From positions 1 through 64,000 of the forward strand of contig NW_025955121.1 in assembly GCF_022376445.1 (NCBI RefSeq): a stretch of DNA of 64,000 nucleotides, written 5' to 3'. This document shows positions 1-11,466 of this stretch, one piece after another. Every line of letters begins with the position of its first letter. The first letter of the stretch is position 1. A model generated the notes under the pieces. It saw nothing but the letters and a program-made list of their open reading frames with translations. It had not been told where the DNA came from and ran no database searches. Source of the DNA: Fomitopsis serialis. Lineage: Eukaryota; Basidiomycota; Agaricomycetes; Polyporales; Fomitopsidaceae. A program made the translations under genes and the position numbers.

Positions 1-441
1 CGCGCGCATTCTTCTACACCCCAAGCGAGCTCTGTGGACCTGGTGGCATGCATTGCGAAATGATCCGCAGTCATCTGCACTGGTATGGCAATTATGAGCG
101 GTGGGACACAGTGCTCATCCAGGTTGGTTCTGATGACGATATCATGGGAGGGTTGTTGGTCGGCCGCGTGCTCGCCTTCATCTCTTTCTCTCATAACGAA
201 ATCACCTATCCGGGTGCACTTGTTGAATGGTTCTTCCCTGTTGGTGCCGAGCCCGACTCTGTGACTGGTATGTGGGTTGTCAAACCAAGATTGCTTGACG
301 GCGAATGAGATCGGACTGGTTCATGCCCCCGTTTACGGTCCAACTCGTCTGCCCACTGATTTTGATTTCTCATACTCACATGTAGCATTCAACTCGTTCT
401 ATTTCCTATTTCAACAAGTACGTAGATTACCCTTCACATGA
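1..441 (+). pseudogene. C-terminal part of a Plavaka/KDZ-type transposase
   Basis: An open frame enters from the window start and contains, in order, CGPGGMHCEMIRS, a tryptophan- and tyrosine-rich stretch (HWYGNYERWDTV), YPGALVEWFFPVG and TGMWVVKP. This is the conserved C-terminal block of Plavaka-family (KDZ superclass, CACTA-like) transposases that are abundant in agaricomycete genomes. After about 283 the match resumes in another frame at about 314-424 (VYGPTRLPTDFDFSYSH), which fits a short intron or frame break. The DDE catalytic core would lie upstream, outside the window, so activity cannot be judged. No terminal inverted repeat was identified downstream. The family call rests on motif recall; the element is probably a remnant. 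Confidence 0.7.
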
Positions 442-3400
442 GTGTTACCCGTTAGCATAGTCAGAACATCAGTCGTCAGCAATGTACAAGAAATGTATCT
501 TATGTGTGAAATGTCTGACGGCCACGTTATATGCTAACACTATCTAACGGTTTGGCATCACTCTCGCTCAGCGGATCAGCGCTCAGCAACCGTCAGAACC
601 CGTAAGCAGAATGACCCTTTTCCTGATGGCCTCCGAGGGCTTACTCGCATACAGGCGAGGTACGCGAGCTCTGAGTCGTCGTTAGAACCTGGTCAGAACC
701 AGTGGATCAGTCAGGGATGCACATGTTCTGGGACCGCCATTGTTGGGCTGGTCGAAGGCAGTTTTGGGACTTGTATGGGAGTCGGACATGGCGGGCAGTG
801 CGCAGAGACCCTAGTGCACTTTGACAGGACTTTCTCGGTCAGTTGGTCAATTTTCTCTATTCTGAAAGTTTTCCTCGGATGGGAAACAGCTGACACACTA
901 GTCTATCAAGAATTGGTGTCGGTGCGCATGAGGGTTCAAGGAGGATAAACAACTTCGTACCAGCGAGAGCGAGTACTTACAGGCGCTTGGCTTGTCCAAG
1001 TCACACGCGAGAGCCTGGGCGGGGATTGGCGCTCGTTCTGCACGTGCTCCAACGACGAACCATCACGACCTTGCTTCCGCCCACGACTTGTGTTCTCGAC
1101 AGAACTGACTACTTGCTTCCGGGGCTCCGTATCTGACATACCCGATGGTCTCCCCTATTCAACATTGGCTTATGCGACCGACCTCCCGCACTAGAAGAGG
1201 CCATATTAGACTAGCTTCGATCTTCCTCGCTCTGGTCAGAGCGCGTCTGCATTGTGCTCGACCAGTCGTCGCTCCCCTGCAGAAGACCAATGGGACGCGC
1301 ATGCAAGGCATTGAGATTACGACGCGCCGTGTGAATGTAGGCATGGGCCCATGGAGGAAATCACATCGCGATGAGGGCTGGTCCCCAATGAGTAGAGTGA
1401 GACGCAATAATGTGAGTTGTCCTGCTCACCGTTCATTCTCGCCGTGCTCTTAGAGCTATAGCTTGAGTGAACACATAGACCCTGTAGGTGTCGCCACGAG
1501 CCTGGACAGCCTGTCTCGCTCATGGTACACGCGACACAACGTTCCTTATTGCTCCGCGGCCTGCAACTGGGTGGCAGCTGGGAGTCGCCTTGCCAAAGCC
1601 TGAAAGGAGACAAGCAGAACAACAGGGCGCGGCCGGCGAGGTCGCGAGTGGTATTGAAGCAAGGATTGCCGATGAACGACCCCAGTTATTCGGATTGGGA
1701 AAGCACCCTGACATGGTTGCGTGAGCGCGTTCCGTTACAACTCGTCCCGGACAGAGGCGCATTATACATCCCCGCTCTGGAACATTCCTGCTCCTCACCC
1801 GATGCACCCGTCCGGAGCCCTCGTCTCTTGACATGCTCTACTCTCAATGCCCGCGGCAACGACCGCATGCCGATCTTCTTCAGTGCGCTCCTATCTGGAG
1901 GCCTCTTGTTCCTTGTATGGCTTTGCTTTGCTTTTGTTGTCAAGAGCAAGGCTCTCGGTTCGCACTCCTTCTGGGCTTGACAAACACCTGTCCACTTGTT
2001 GTAGTCTCGGGACCGCCTCTCCCAGGCATCCTAATAGGAAACCTCCATGTCCACTCCTAGACATCTCGCTATTCTTTCCTGACCGCTCGCACTCTTTCTA
2101 CGACGGCCTAGAAGACCTCTACTCACAATTTGTGGCACCCATGTTTCTCGCTGATTAGCAAAGGACCTGATACTGCGGCACTCCGGTATGCTATCATCAC
2201 TTGGGTCCTCTTCGACGATGAGAGCTGGAGGTGTGCTAAGGCTGCACACTCACGCGTCACTTCGTGACAAGCGGTGACTGAATCACACCCACGCGCGCAT
2301 GTTGTGCAAGGCCAACTTTTGTGAGTACTCATTAACATTTCGTATAGGCATCGTGCTCATCCATTCTCTTCGTGAGTTTCTGTACTTCTCGTGAATGCGT
2401 GTATACATTTTTGTGAGTGCTACTCTACTTCATGCGCTCCGAATATTGAAACAAACAGGCCGCCATAGGAGACCTACTCAATTGGACTTCACCATGCATT
2501 CCCGCCCATTTCTTTGCAGTACGAAGGTTTTGGTAGGTACGTGCATGGTACAAAATCCGTAGACTGAGCACTCATGCAAGCCGCAAGCGCAAAGGAACCG
2601 CGACCAATCTGCGTACCCAACACCTGAACGGAAGACATAATGCCATGAGGAAGTGAACTCTCCAAAGCGCGATGCCGGGCACCACATGCCGATTACAGAT
2701 GTGGAGACCTTAGGTCAACGTGAGATGACATTGCTGTCTGCCGTCATGGTAGCACCGGTGCGCGACGTGCGATAAGGAGGGCCGACACCGCCTGTTATCG
2801 TCCAAGCCAGAGGACTGCGTCTCAGTTGCCCTTTGTCCAGGAGAATTTGGTGTCACAGTTCACAGACAGCGAAGCTGAACCCGGTCTGGCACGGCACGCA
2901 GAAAACCAAGATCAGGAGCCAAAAGCAGTAGCACGCTGACACCCTAAAGTCCCATAGGCCTACCAGTCCGCTGTCTATCGGAAACACACTGGCATACATG
3001 CACAGTCAACATAACCAAAACGTAACACAAAGTTTTTGCCAGCATGGGAAGAGTCGTCAAGAGGGAAGTCCCCGGAGTGCACACTGTCCAGGCAGCTGAC
3101 TAGAGATCCGCAGATAAGGTGTGGCTCTCAAAGTGGGGTGTCTTCGCGCACGCTCTTCCAATTCGGGACAGCCTAAGTGGGGTCCCAGAATTCATCGCCA
3201 CTCAAAATCCGAGGGCACGGTTTGAGTTTGACTGCGACGACGTCAAGTCGGGGCAGAAGAGCCCTAGGCTCAAGCGCTCTCGAGGGTATGGGTGTTGTAA
3301 GCCTGAGGCCTGAGGCTTGACAAATGAGGATGTTGAATCACTTATCGACGCGGCTTGGTTGGGTCGTGGGCAGCGTTTGTTTGGCTTTGACGGTAAATTG

Positions 3401-4168
3401 ACGGACGTCTCTCACACACAACTCGAAGTTCCAGAATCATGTGTTTGCTTCCGCTGAGGCGGACACCAGGACGTGCTGCAGCAGAGCCGTGCGAGAAGAG
3501 CATGTACGGTAACCATAGGCAGGTAACTTTCCTTTGGCTGTCTCTGCCGTCAAATCTACCTGCATGGTTATGTCTTCGTCGCCATTATGTACACCATTCT
3601 AGACTGTTGATTACATCTACTAGGGAACTCCGCGCTTGCAATGCTGAGATTCTGGTCTTCTCGTGTCAGAGTGCACAGATAATGGGACTTCAGGTGGGAT
3701 CAACACCGCGAAAAGCAGGAGACGGAGCGGTCGGCAGGAGGTGGACATCCCACGACGAGTGTCATCGAGAGATTAGCTTGCCATATATGATTCCATTCAT
3801 AAGTGACATTGAGCCTAGAGACATGGCTCTCGGGTCCTGTTCCTGCAAGTCAGCTCCAGGCAGCGAAGAGGAAGAGGGAAGCTCCGTACCCTGGCGGCCT
3901 CCTTACTCGAGAAGCAATTGGTGAGAGACTTCACAATGCCTTTTGGTGTGCAGAGCCTGACATCGGCCTGGAAAGAAGGGGTCCAGGCCCGGGCATGACC
4001 TCCAAATACTTCCATATCCATATGAGTACCACTACTACCACAAATGTCTTTGGCGGGCAGACATTCTGAAAAGAACCGGTCTAGGTCATTTCCTACTGCT
4101 CAGCGGGCTATTGATGCGTATATACAGCTTACCTGTCGAGGGTACTGGACATCACTCCACCCGTCGGA
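442..4168. other. Stretch without a recognised gene
   Basis: GC content is ordinary for the host. Several ORFs of 60-160 codons occur on both strands, but none shows a recognisable domain, a consistent exon chain or sensible amino-acid composition. A hydrophobic N-terminus at about 1867-1945 followed by a Pro-Gly rich turn resembles the membrane anchor of a cytochrome P450, but nothing downstream supports it. This is probably decayed sequence downstream of the transposase remnant. Confidence 0.5.
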
Positions 4169-5088
4169 ATGCATCGAGTCATCGTATCGATCACCCTGGT
4201 GGGAACGCAGGCGATGGTGGCGGCGGCCACCAACGCAGCCATCAACGCCGCCAATGCAGTCCCTGACGTCGCCGTCTCTAGAACGGCTCCGGTTGCTATC
4301 CCCCCTCCTGCGCCCCTTCCTGTGCCCCCGGGCCTTCCTGCTCCCCCCCCTGCTCCAGTCAACGCCCTGCCACCAGCCCGCTCAGGGGCGCAGTTGAAGG
4401 CGGCAATCAGCCCTATCCTCAGCGGCAACACCCCGACAGAGGACAAAATCCTCGCAATTAATGGTGTCCTGCTGGAGGAGACCGCCGGGGTGGGTCACAG
4501 TGTGGTGGAGAGTCGGCACTATGTTGAGAATCTCTTGGCGTGGTGGTTCGCCCGTTGCCGCCCTACCATTGACAAAGAGCTCACCGGGCTCTCCATACCG
4601 GAAGTCCGGGTGTCCTTGGGCTATACAAAGGCCCTCAATAATGTGAAGGGCCAGCGCGTTAACCACAGACACATGTTGCTGTGGGTATTGGTACACTTCA
4701 TCCTAACGTTTGATTTCTACCTTCGAAATGTGAGCCCATACTAGATCACTTGGTGTTGTCACGACTAACCAGTTTGATCTGCAGGATCATAGGACATCCA
4801 GAAGAGCCATCAGGGACCATTTCGTGCTGGCCGAGGCACTGCAACCTCTCGAGAACAAGAGCGAACCGAATGCCTACCACTCCATAGCCCTCGATGTCTG
4901 CGCTCTTCATCTGCTCATAGAAAACGCGAAGACATTGCAAGCGATGCAGTCCAGGTCTGCGACGTTCATTAGAGGTCTGTACAGTCCCATCTCCCCGAAC
5001 GAGAGCAGGGCATGGGGTGGTAAGAGATTGCCAAATCTTGTGGTATGCCAGGGCTAACGAAGCATCCAGATTCTGTTGTGGAATTTAG
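4169..5088 (+). CDS. Hypothetical protein, proline/alanine-rich N-terminus
   Basis: The proposed exon 1 is 4169-4729. An intron of 55 bp (GTGAGC to CTGCAG, with a CTAAC-like branch site) joins in phase to exon 2 at 4785. A second intron may start at 4975 and end at the AG at 5069. The protein starts with an Ala-rich segment, has a Pro-rich linker at about residues 45-75, and then a well-mixed helical segment with Trp and Tyr (NLLAWWFARCRP, HFILTFDFYLRN). I do not recognise the family. The 3' end is unclear: further downstream the same strand is antisense to the deacetylase, so frames after about 5090 are treated as shadow. It may be a lineage-specific gene. The start codon is the first ATG of the frame. 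Confidence 0.4.
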
Positions 5089-5260
5089 TACGTAGGCTGG
5101 CGGGATTGGTTGCTGTTTCTTGGTGTGGACGAATTCGAGGCTGCGCACAATGTTCACCTAACGTATGACCTAAGACCGCTCCTTCTTGCTATGTGTATCT
5201 CTGAATGGACTTGATGGACGGCATCATGATGTAGTCTTGTCGCATTGGCGAACCTCAATC

Positions 5261-6739
5261 TCACCGTGTCCACAAGCTTGTCCCCATGGGACCACTCCTG
5301 TGTACATTCTCGTGGGTGTTGACCCACTCAATGAAGCACTCCAGCATGAGCAAGACATGCGGGCGACTGCGTGGTAGCGGTCGCGATCAGTCCTGGTGAG
5401 GTTCAACATACAGGACACGTACCCGCTGACGTCGGGATGGATTGTGATAGGGAAGATGAAATCCTCTTCCTCCTGGTAGAGGTAGGTGAAGGTGTCCTTC
5501 CAGAGTTGCTCGACGTCTCGGCAGTTGACCCATCCATGTGAGTTTGTGCTTCCCTTGATAAACCTACCAGACCGAGATGATGAGAATGGTGCTTGATGCG
5601 TGCGTGTGGAACACGCACATCATTGGCGGAAGATCATCCAAATACCTGTCCCAGACGCGCAACGGTGAGCACAAGTCGTTGTGGATCTCGAATGAGAGTG
5701 GTTCGAACCAGTTAGCAGGTAGCTCCACCAATCCGGTGATGTTCCCTCGTTGCAGCGGCTTCATCCACGCCTCAGCCTTGGCCATGTAGTCGATCTTCGT
5801 CCACGTATCCTGGTCACGCAGGTAGTATGCCTGCGAGCTACACATGATCCGAGTAAGTGTTAGCCAGCACTTCTCACATCCGTGCTGCTGCTCACTCGTG
5901 AGCCATGTGCGAATGATCTGGGAGGACTGTGTCAACGAGCCAGCACGGGTACTCTCAAGGACAGCCCGTACCGTATTTGATCCCCTTGTCGATCAGCAGC
6001 ATCGTGCCCTCCGCGCTCGTCTCCCACCACGGCGCGACACTCCCCTTTGGCGGGATGCTGTTGTTGAACACCGTCAGGAGGTCGTACGTGTACTCGAGGA
6101 TGTCCTTCTGCTGCTCGGGCGTCATCGAGACAGGGTTCTCCGCCATCAGCCATCCACAGTTCCAGCTGATCACCTCTTGTCTGATGCACGTACCTCATGC
6201 GAGTACCTGTGTAGCCCGCTGTAGGTCCGTGTCGGTGATAATCCAAAAGGCTGTTGTCACGGATGATGCAAAGCTACATACATCTCGTGCCCCGCGTCTC
6301 TGACGGCGGCCATCTGCTCCGGGAACGTCTCCAGACTGTGTCCTGTGCGTCCGTGAGTGCCCCAGCTCCGCGGAGCTACCCTGACACACTTCGGTTGAGC
6401 AACTGGAACCCACCGGGGATGAACCATGTCGTCTTGACCCCGGATTTCCTGAACAGCTTCAACAGGCGCGGCACACCAACCTCGCCCGAGTACAGGCCCT
6501 TGCATGCATCCGCGAGTCAGACCTGCCAGCTCCCCGGTGCGCACCAGCTCAAAGGCATGTACATACCCTGGATATGTCCAACACTGAATCTTCGCCCCCG
6601 TACGACCCGAGCCTGCCAGTGCGTCACGGTTACGGACTGTCTTGTCCTCGCGATCAACGCCAGATGGGTATGCTCGGACTTACCACCCTGCCACCGCGTC
6701 CACGTTGACGCCAAACCCGATGAGCACTCTGCGGGGCAT
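5261..6739 (-). CDS. Polysaccharide deacetylase (NodB-like, CE4 superfamily)
   Basis: Reading from ATG 6739, the exons 6739-6684, about 6616-6552, 6498-6414, 6342-6282 and several more to TGA 5261 join in phase through GT-AG introns, many close to 50-60 bp. Landmarks in order: [19 protein letters not shown] (NodB motif 1 region), [112 protein letters not shown] and the C-terminal helix [15 protein letters not shown]. This is the fungal NodB-fold group related to peptidoglycan/chitin deacetylases and allantoinase-like PuuE, which remove N-acetyl or act on amide bonds. There is no signal peptide, so it is probably cytosolic. Oddity: the usual His-x-x-x-His metal motif after GHE reads C-x-x-x-M here. 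The final 10 codons look divergent. The frame is intact throughout. Confidence 0.82.
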
Positions 6740-7087
6740 GGCGATGGTCAGAACTTAAGACTGTCTGAGCCAGTGAGCGAACCGACGATCGACTAGATAC
6801 CCTTCCTTCGCCCCTGGGCATGGCGGAGAGCCAGCAGATGCTTCGAGTGCGAGATAAGGACGTCATCCAGGCTTGATCAAGGCCCACAAAAAGTATGCAT
6901 GTAGATCGCGCAGCCAATGGCATCGCCAGCACGAACCAATCACCAGCCTGTTATCTGTCCTACCGCTCCAGATGACTGCGAACCATTCCATTAGGCTGAG
7001 CATTTCTTCTAGCCATGTACGCTACACCCCTTTCCGCGTCATTACATTTCCGATATCCCATTAGATTTTTGCGTACACCTCCATCCA
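6740..7087. promoter_or_regulatory. Short intergenic spacer upstream of the deacetylase
   Basis: This 350-bp spacer separates the deacetylase start from the stop codon of the truncated NCS2 permease, both on the minus strand. It must hold the deacetylase promoter and the permease 3' end. I see no unambiguous TATA box or other motif. Confidence 0.35.
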
Positions 7088-7490
7088 CTAGATTGTCTTC
7101 TCGTCGTGCCCGCGCTCCGCCGCCTCGACGTGCACGACCTCGCGCTCGATGCCGCGCTCGATGACATCGTTGTCGTCCCCGTTCTGGTCATCCTCCTGCG
7201 GGAGGATCAAGTTGAGGAGCACCGTGATCAGGCCTGTGATCAAGACTGCACACCGCGAGGACGACTCAGCGAGGCGCCGTAAGAGGGGAGATGCGGGACT
7301 CACAAGGCGTGCTGAGCACGATCGTGATGCTGTCGAGGAAGCCCTGCAGGCCCTTGTTGTTTGTGCGCATGCCCGCGAAGAGGTACGTGAGGAAGTCGGA
7401 CATGAGGATGTCCCCAAGCCCGAAGGAGAGTGCCGCGGCGAGCACGAAGCAGTCCCGCCGCGTGAAGCGGTTGTACGCAAGCACGCGCAT
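7088..7490 (-). pseudogene. NCS2 family purine (xanthine/uric acid) permease, C-terminal fragment
   Basis: Exon A (about 7490-7304) encodes AYNRFTRRDCFVLAAALS..GMRTNNKGLQGFLDSITIV. A 58-bp GT-AG intron joins in phase to exon B (7245-7088), which gives FLITGLITVLLNLILPQED followed by an acidic, charged tail and a stop. This matches the last three or so membrane helices and the conserved LPQED end of fungal UapA/UapC-type permeases, which import xanthine and uric acid with protons at the plasma membrane. The complete protein should have about 400 more residues upstream. Instead the sequence switches abruptly at about 7495 to the AT-rich repeat island, so the transport core, including the substrate-binding helices, is missing. 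This remnant cannot transport. Confidence 0.8.
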
Positions 7491-7499
7491 AGCAGTGGA

Positions 7500-7790
7500 T
7501 AAGATTGAAAGTCTACCAACTCTGTTTAGCCTGATTTACTTGTTAATCTCTTGCCCAAGTCATAGCTAAGCATGGCTAATCTATGGTTAAGACATGGATC
7601 AGATATTACTTAGCCATGGGTAATCCAATGGCTAAGCAGCATCTCAGCAAGTCTAACCAATGGATTACAATGGGATTAGATATGGACTAACTATGGCTAA
7701 TCTATGGCTTAACATGTGTGGATTAGCTCTACTGATCCCCTACTTGGCTAATCTATTGGCTAAGCAACAGCTTAGCACAGGATCAGGTTA
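7500..7790. repeat. Cluster of short CTAAT/GGCTAAG repeats in both orientations
   Basis: Variants of ATGGCTAATCTATGG, AATCCAATGGCTAAG and CTTAGCCATGGG occur at least eight times in both orientations within 290 bp, some forming small hairpins such as CTTAGCCAT/ATGGCTAAG around 7600-7645. This is probably the decayed end of a transposon with subterminal repeats. It lies directly at the island edge, where the NCS2 gene is cut. Confidence 0.5.
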
Positions 7791-9994
7791 AAAGTGTATG
7801 GGGTTTAAGTTGATCTAAAATACATTAGTGATTCAATATTAATCCCATTTAAATGACATCACTGCTACCTAAATGAGACCTACCTTGTTGCATCCATGCT
7901 CCTCCCCGTCGACATGTGTGGCCCTGCTCCCCACTGTTCAGCTCGCCCCCTGGCCTGTGTAACATGGCAGGCATGAAGATCGAGCTGCAAAATTTGTTCC
8001 TGTCACTGTATGGCTACTGTGAGTAGCTAGTTACTTTAGGGCCTGTTCAGTAAATGAAGTTGAGGTGAGTTACCACAATTTCTTGCCCATATATGGTAAT
8101 AGAACTTGCTGGGGAGTGGACCATGCATGGCAATATGATCCCAGTTGTATTGTCTGTGTAGTTTGTCTTCTGGCTCATAAAATGATTGCTTGAATCTCAC
8201 TTATCAAATGCATTGATATATCCTACTCTGTGAGACTAACTTCCATGCTTTATCAAGTAGTTGTCAAATTGTGACAATAACAATAACCTTGTGCAGGCCA
8301 TATTGAAATCATCAAGAAGTATTATAGTAGTAACAGAGGTGCTTCCATTATTGTTGCTCAGCTCATTCCTCATTGCAGTACCACAAGACACAGAGCATTG
8401 AATCCCAAATGTGCATATCTCTTCATCAGAACTTTTACTGATCATAGATAGCTATGCCAGTATTGCTATACAGCCATTATCCAATGATATGTGTGGACAC
8501 AGACTTGTTCTTGCCCAACTGTACCTGAGCTGCCCTGTCACCATGTCTGGGCATTATGCACTGTCTAAAAACACTGAACAATAATATTATGTTATGAGTG
8601 GGAGATGATTGTATCATGGAATCTGTCTAGGGACTGTTAGTCACTCAATAACAACAATTATCACAAACAATTGTATCATTTGAACTGAGTAAGTCATACT
8701 TCCCTACAAATTGATACTACATTGGCCTAGACCTCCCAATGTCAGAGTCTGTTCATGTCAACCATGCTGATTTTGGTACACCCATGATACCTCTTCATGA
8801 ATTATGGCTCATGCTATGAAAAACAGTAAGTCACATGTTCTTGATGCAGTATACTGGAATTATCATCTGCATTCCTCTCCTCATCCCTTATCCTGAATAA
8901 CTCTATGTTACTGTCAATCCAGGTATATGTAACAATCTACTAACAGAAATCTGCTAAATGCATTAGGTGGGTACCTACTGTTCAAAAGGTGCCTCACAAT
9001 TTGAACTAAGGAGTCCACATTGCTAACAAATGAGGACATCCGCAGATTATCAAAGCTATGTTACTGCCAAAATTCCCTAATTCATGACCTGAGGATCTGT
9101 CACAGGAAGTTATGAATATTCAATGGAGAGCAAGAAATTGTAAACAAGAATTTTATCATCAACATCATTGTTTTTTTTCATAGCAGCAGGCAGTCTGCAT
9201 ATATCTTGCACCCCTTGAAATGAGTTAGCTGTAGTCCCATATCAAAGTATGGTAAGTGCTGCCATAGCTTTGGGTGAGCACAATGACCACTGATATGTGC
9301 TTCACTGATTTTCTGGGGTGTTTGGACTTTTCTGAGCCTATACAAGGAGGTTATGTGGCCTAGAATGAATATCCTGCACATGTTCATGATTTGTTCCATG
9401 TATAGCATAAGGAACTATGAAGGCTAGGGAAATTATGAGAGGGTCTGTGAAGCAGGAGCTATCTTTATAACTACTTGTGGCAGGTGCCCTCCCAATTGGC
9501 AATCATACACTGGGCAATGCCTTGTGGGCCCAGTAGATACTGTAGAAATGACAGAACATTCAGAGTGGATGAATGCATCAGTTCAACCAACTGGCATATG
9601 GAGAATCATTAATCAGCATACATGCATTAATATATATGTACTGTGTCCAACTCTTGAAATGTTATTGTGACATTAACAGTTGCTGATGCTTCTTTCCATG
9701 AATCCCAGGGCTATATGCACATCAGTGTTCATGTGTCCCAATGTGGATCTTTCCATACCTATAGGCATTTGTAATTTTCTCAACCATTGTCTTTGTCTGC
9801 TCTCTGTCTGTATCAAGGACAACAAGAACAGTATACATTCCTACACTCATTGGGTCAGGGTGTTACATAAGGCAGTTGCTGGTGAAAATAGTAGAACCAC
9901 TGTGTTGTTATTGTGAATATATATCAGAGCACACATGGCTGTGTCTAGTGACATTGTTAACTGCATACTCTAACTCACCAAGCCACATATATAC

Positions 9995-11370
9995 TGGATA
10001 CCTCAATATCACACTGTGTGAATCCTCAAACATCAAACATTGTGCTCTCAATTTAAGCAAATCACTCCAAGGTATCATAGAGTGGCTATAGGTAACACCC
10101 AATGCAGTACTGTTACTACTGTATCTTGAAATCTAACTGGCAGCCCTGTGGGATCCTCAATTGAGATGATGTTGGTCCCAACTGACTTTGAAATACTCTA
10201 GGATAGCTGTACTGAGGTTCCTGAACTTTATTGGGAATTTATACAATTTTCTGGGCCCAAAACAGTAGGTTTTGTCCTCAGAATGAATGTTCTGCGCACT
10301 TTTGACCACTTTTTCACAGTCACATGATCCACGATGTGCGGTTGCAGCACTCGCAGTGGTGTTTTATCACTGCGAGTGCTGCGACTGCATGTCATGGATC
10401 ATGTGACTGGCTAGACACAATGGCCATTGTGCCTTTTCTGGTGCAACAGAGATATGTATACATACTCAGTGATCTGTAACTGATTATCCAGGAAAATACA
10501 CATTCCAGGCAAGTTGTGGGAGGGCTTTTGCACAAGAAGCATCACAAAAGCTCACATTGCCCTAAATGGTGAGTAACCTGCCAAATCCAGTAATTCTCCA
10601 TAAAATGAATGTCTGGTGGTTCATAAATTGCAGATAAATCAGAAGATATTCATAGAGTACTATGGCATGTTAATCAGGTCTGTGATGTTTACAATATGCT
10701 ACCATATATGGAAGGTAAGCAATAATACCATGCATCAAATTAGCTGTCCTTGCCCATTCTGAGTTCTGTATTGGTACCATAAAGCATTTTCATGATGTCT
10801 GACACACATGGCTATACTGTATGACTCATGTGCTACATGTGTAAGGTGAAAATGAGCTGTTTCAATTCTGCAAAGTCACTTGTGATTTTTTGTATTTTGC
10901 ATTTTCTGGCCTAACTAGCCACAACTGGGGCCCAACAAAATTACTGTAGACTCTATGAAAAAGGGCTACAAGTTGACTATACAATTGTCATATCCATTTG
11001 TGGGTGCTTACTGTTGCAAAAAGTGATCAAATATATTGGAGCCCAGTGCTGCTGGTTAGGTGACATGCCATGTTCACCACTTTCCATATTGGGCTCCAAG
11101 CTAGATGTTACAGGAGCCATATCCATGGGGAATTGTCAGCCACAGCATTTGTTTGGGTGTGTTGGTGCAAGTCGTGTGGTCTGGGAGTCTGAAAATTGAA
11201 ACTCAGCTAATGATAGCATAGTAAGTCTTACTTATCCTTGGTTATCTGGCACTCAAAGAGTCACATGCACTGTGGGAAAAACCTGCCACATTGGGCTCCA
11301 TGCTAAGTGTTACATTCTCTCCAGTCATAAGAATGATTCCTTCGTACCTCAGGGATTGTAACACTGTATC
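9995..11370 (+). repeat. Dispersed repeat R1, copy 1
   Basis: About 1.3 kb matches 36060-37320 in the same orientation with few changes. Shared text includes the CCTCAATATCACACTG block at the start, the GGGCCCAAAACAGTAGG block and the GATTGTAACA end. Copy 1 carries an extra palindrome (10319-10407) that copy 2 lacks. The last 330 bp are also related to 11530-11874 and 14693-15010, so they form a separate module. Confidence 0.8.
10319..10407. repeat. 89-bp hairpin: 40-bp arms, 9-bp loop
   Basis: The arm 10319-10358 and its reverse complement at 10368-10407 match except for a few positions in the middle; the outer 13 and inner 15 bases pair perfectly. The loop is GTGTTTTAT. The arms carry several CG dinucleotides in surroundings almost devoid of them. 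Confidence 0.9.
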
Positions 11371-11466
11371 ACTGTTCATGTATCATGTGATGCATCCACA
11401 TGTTCTCCCCATACATTATGTGTGATAGTATGGACACTAGTACTGCACCTGCAGTCATCATCATGA

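Noticed and set aside
1867..2160. Possible cytochrome P450 N-terminus (hydrophobic segment then PPLPGILIGN)
   Set aside because: No P450 motifs follow in any frame over the next kilobase; the match is short and could be chance.
5186..5377. Apparent third exon of the 4169 gene on the plus strand
   Set aside because: It is antisense to the C-terminal exon of the deacetylase (RPHVLLMLE), whose protein match is clear.
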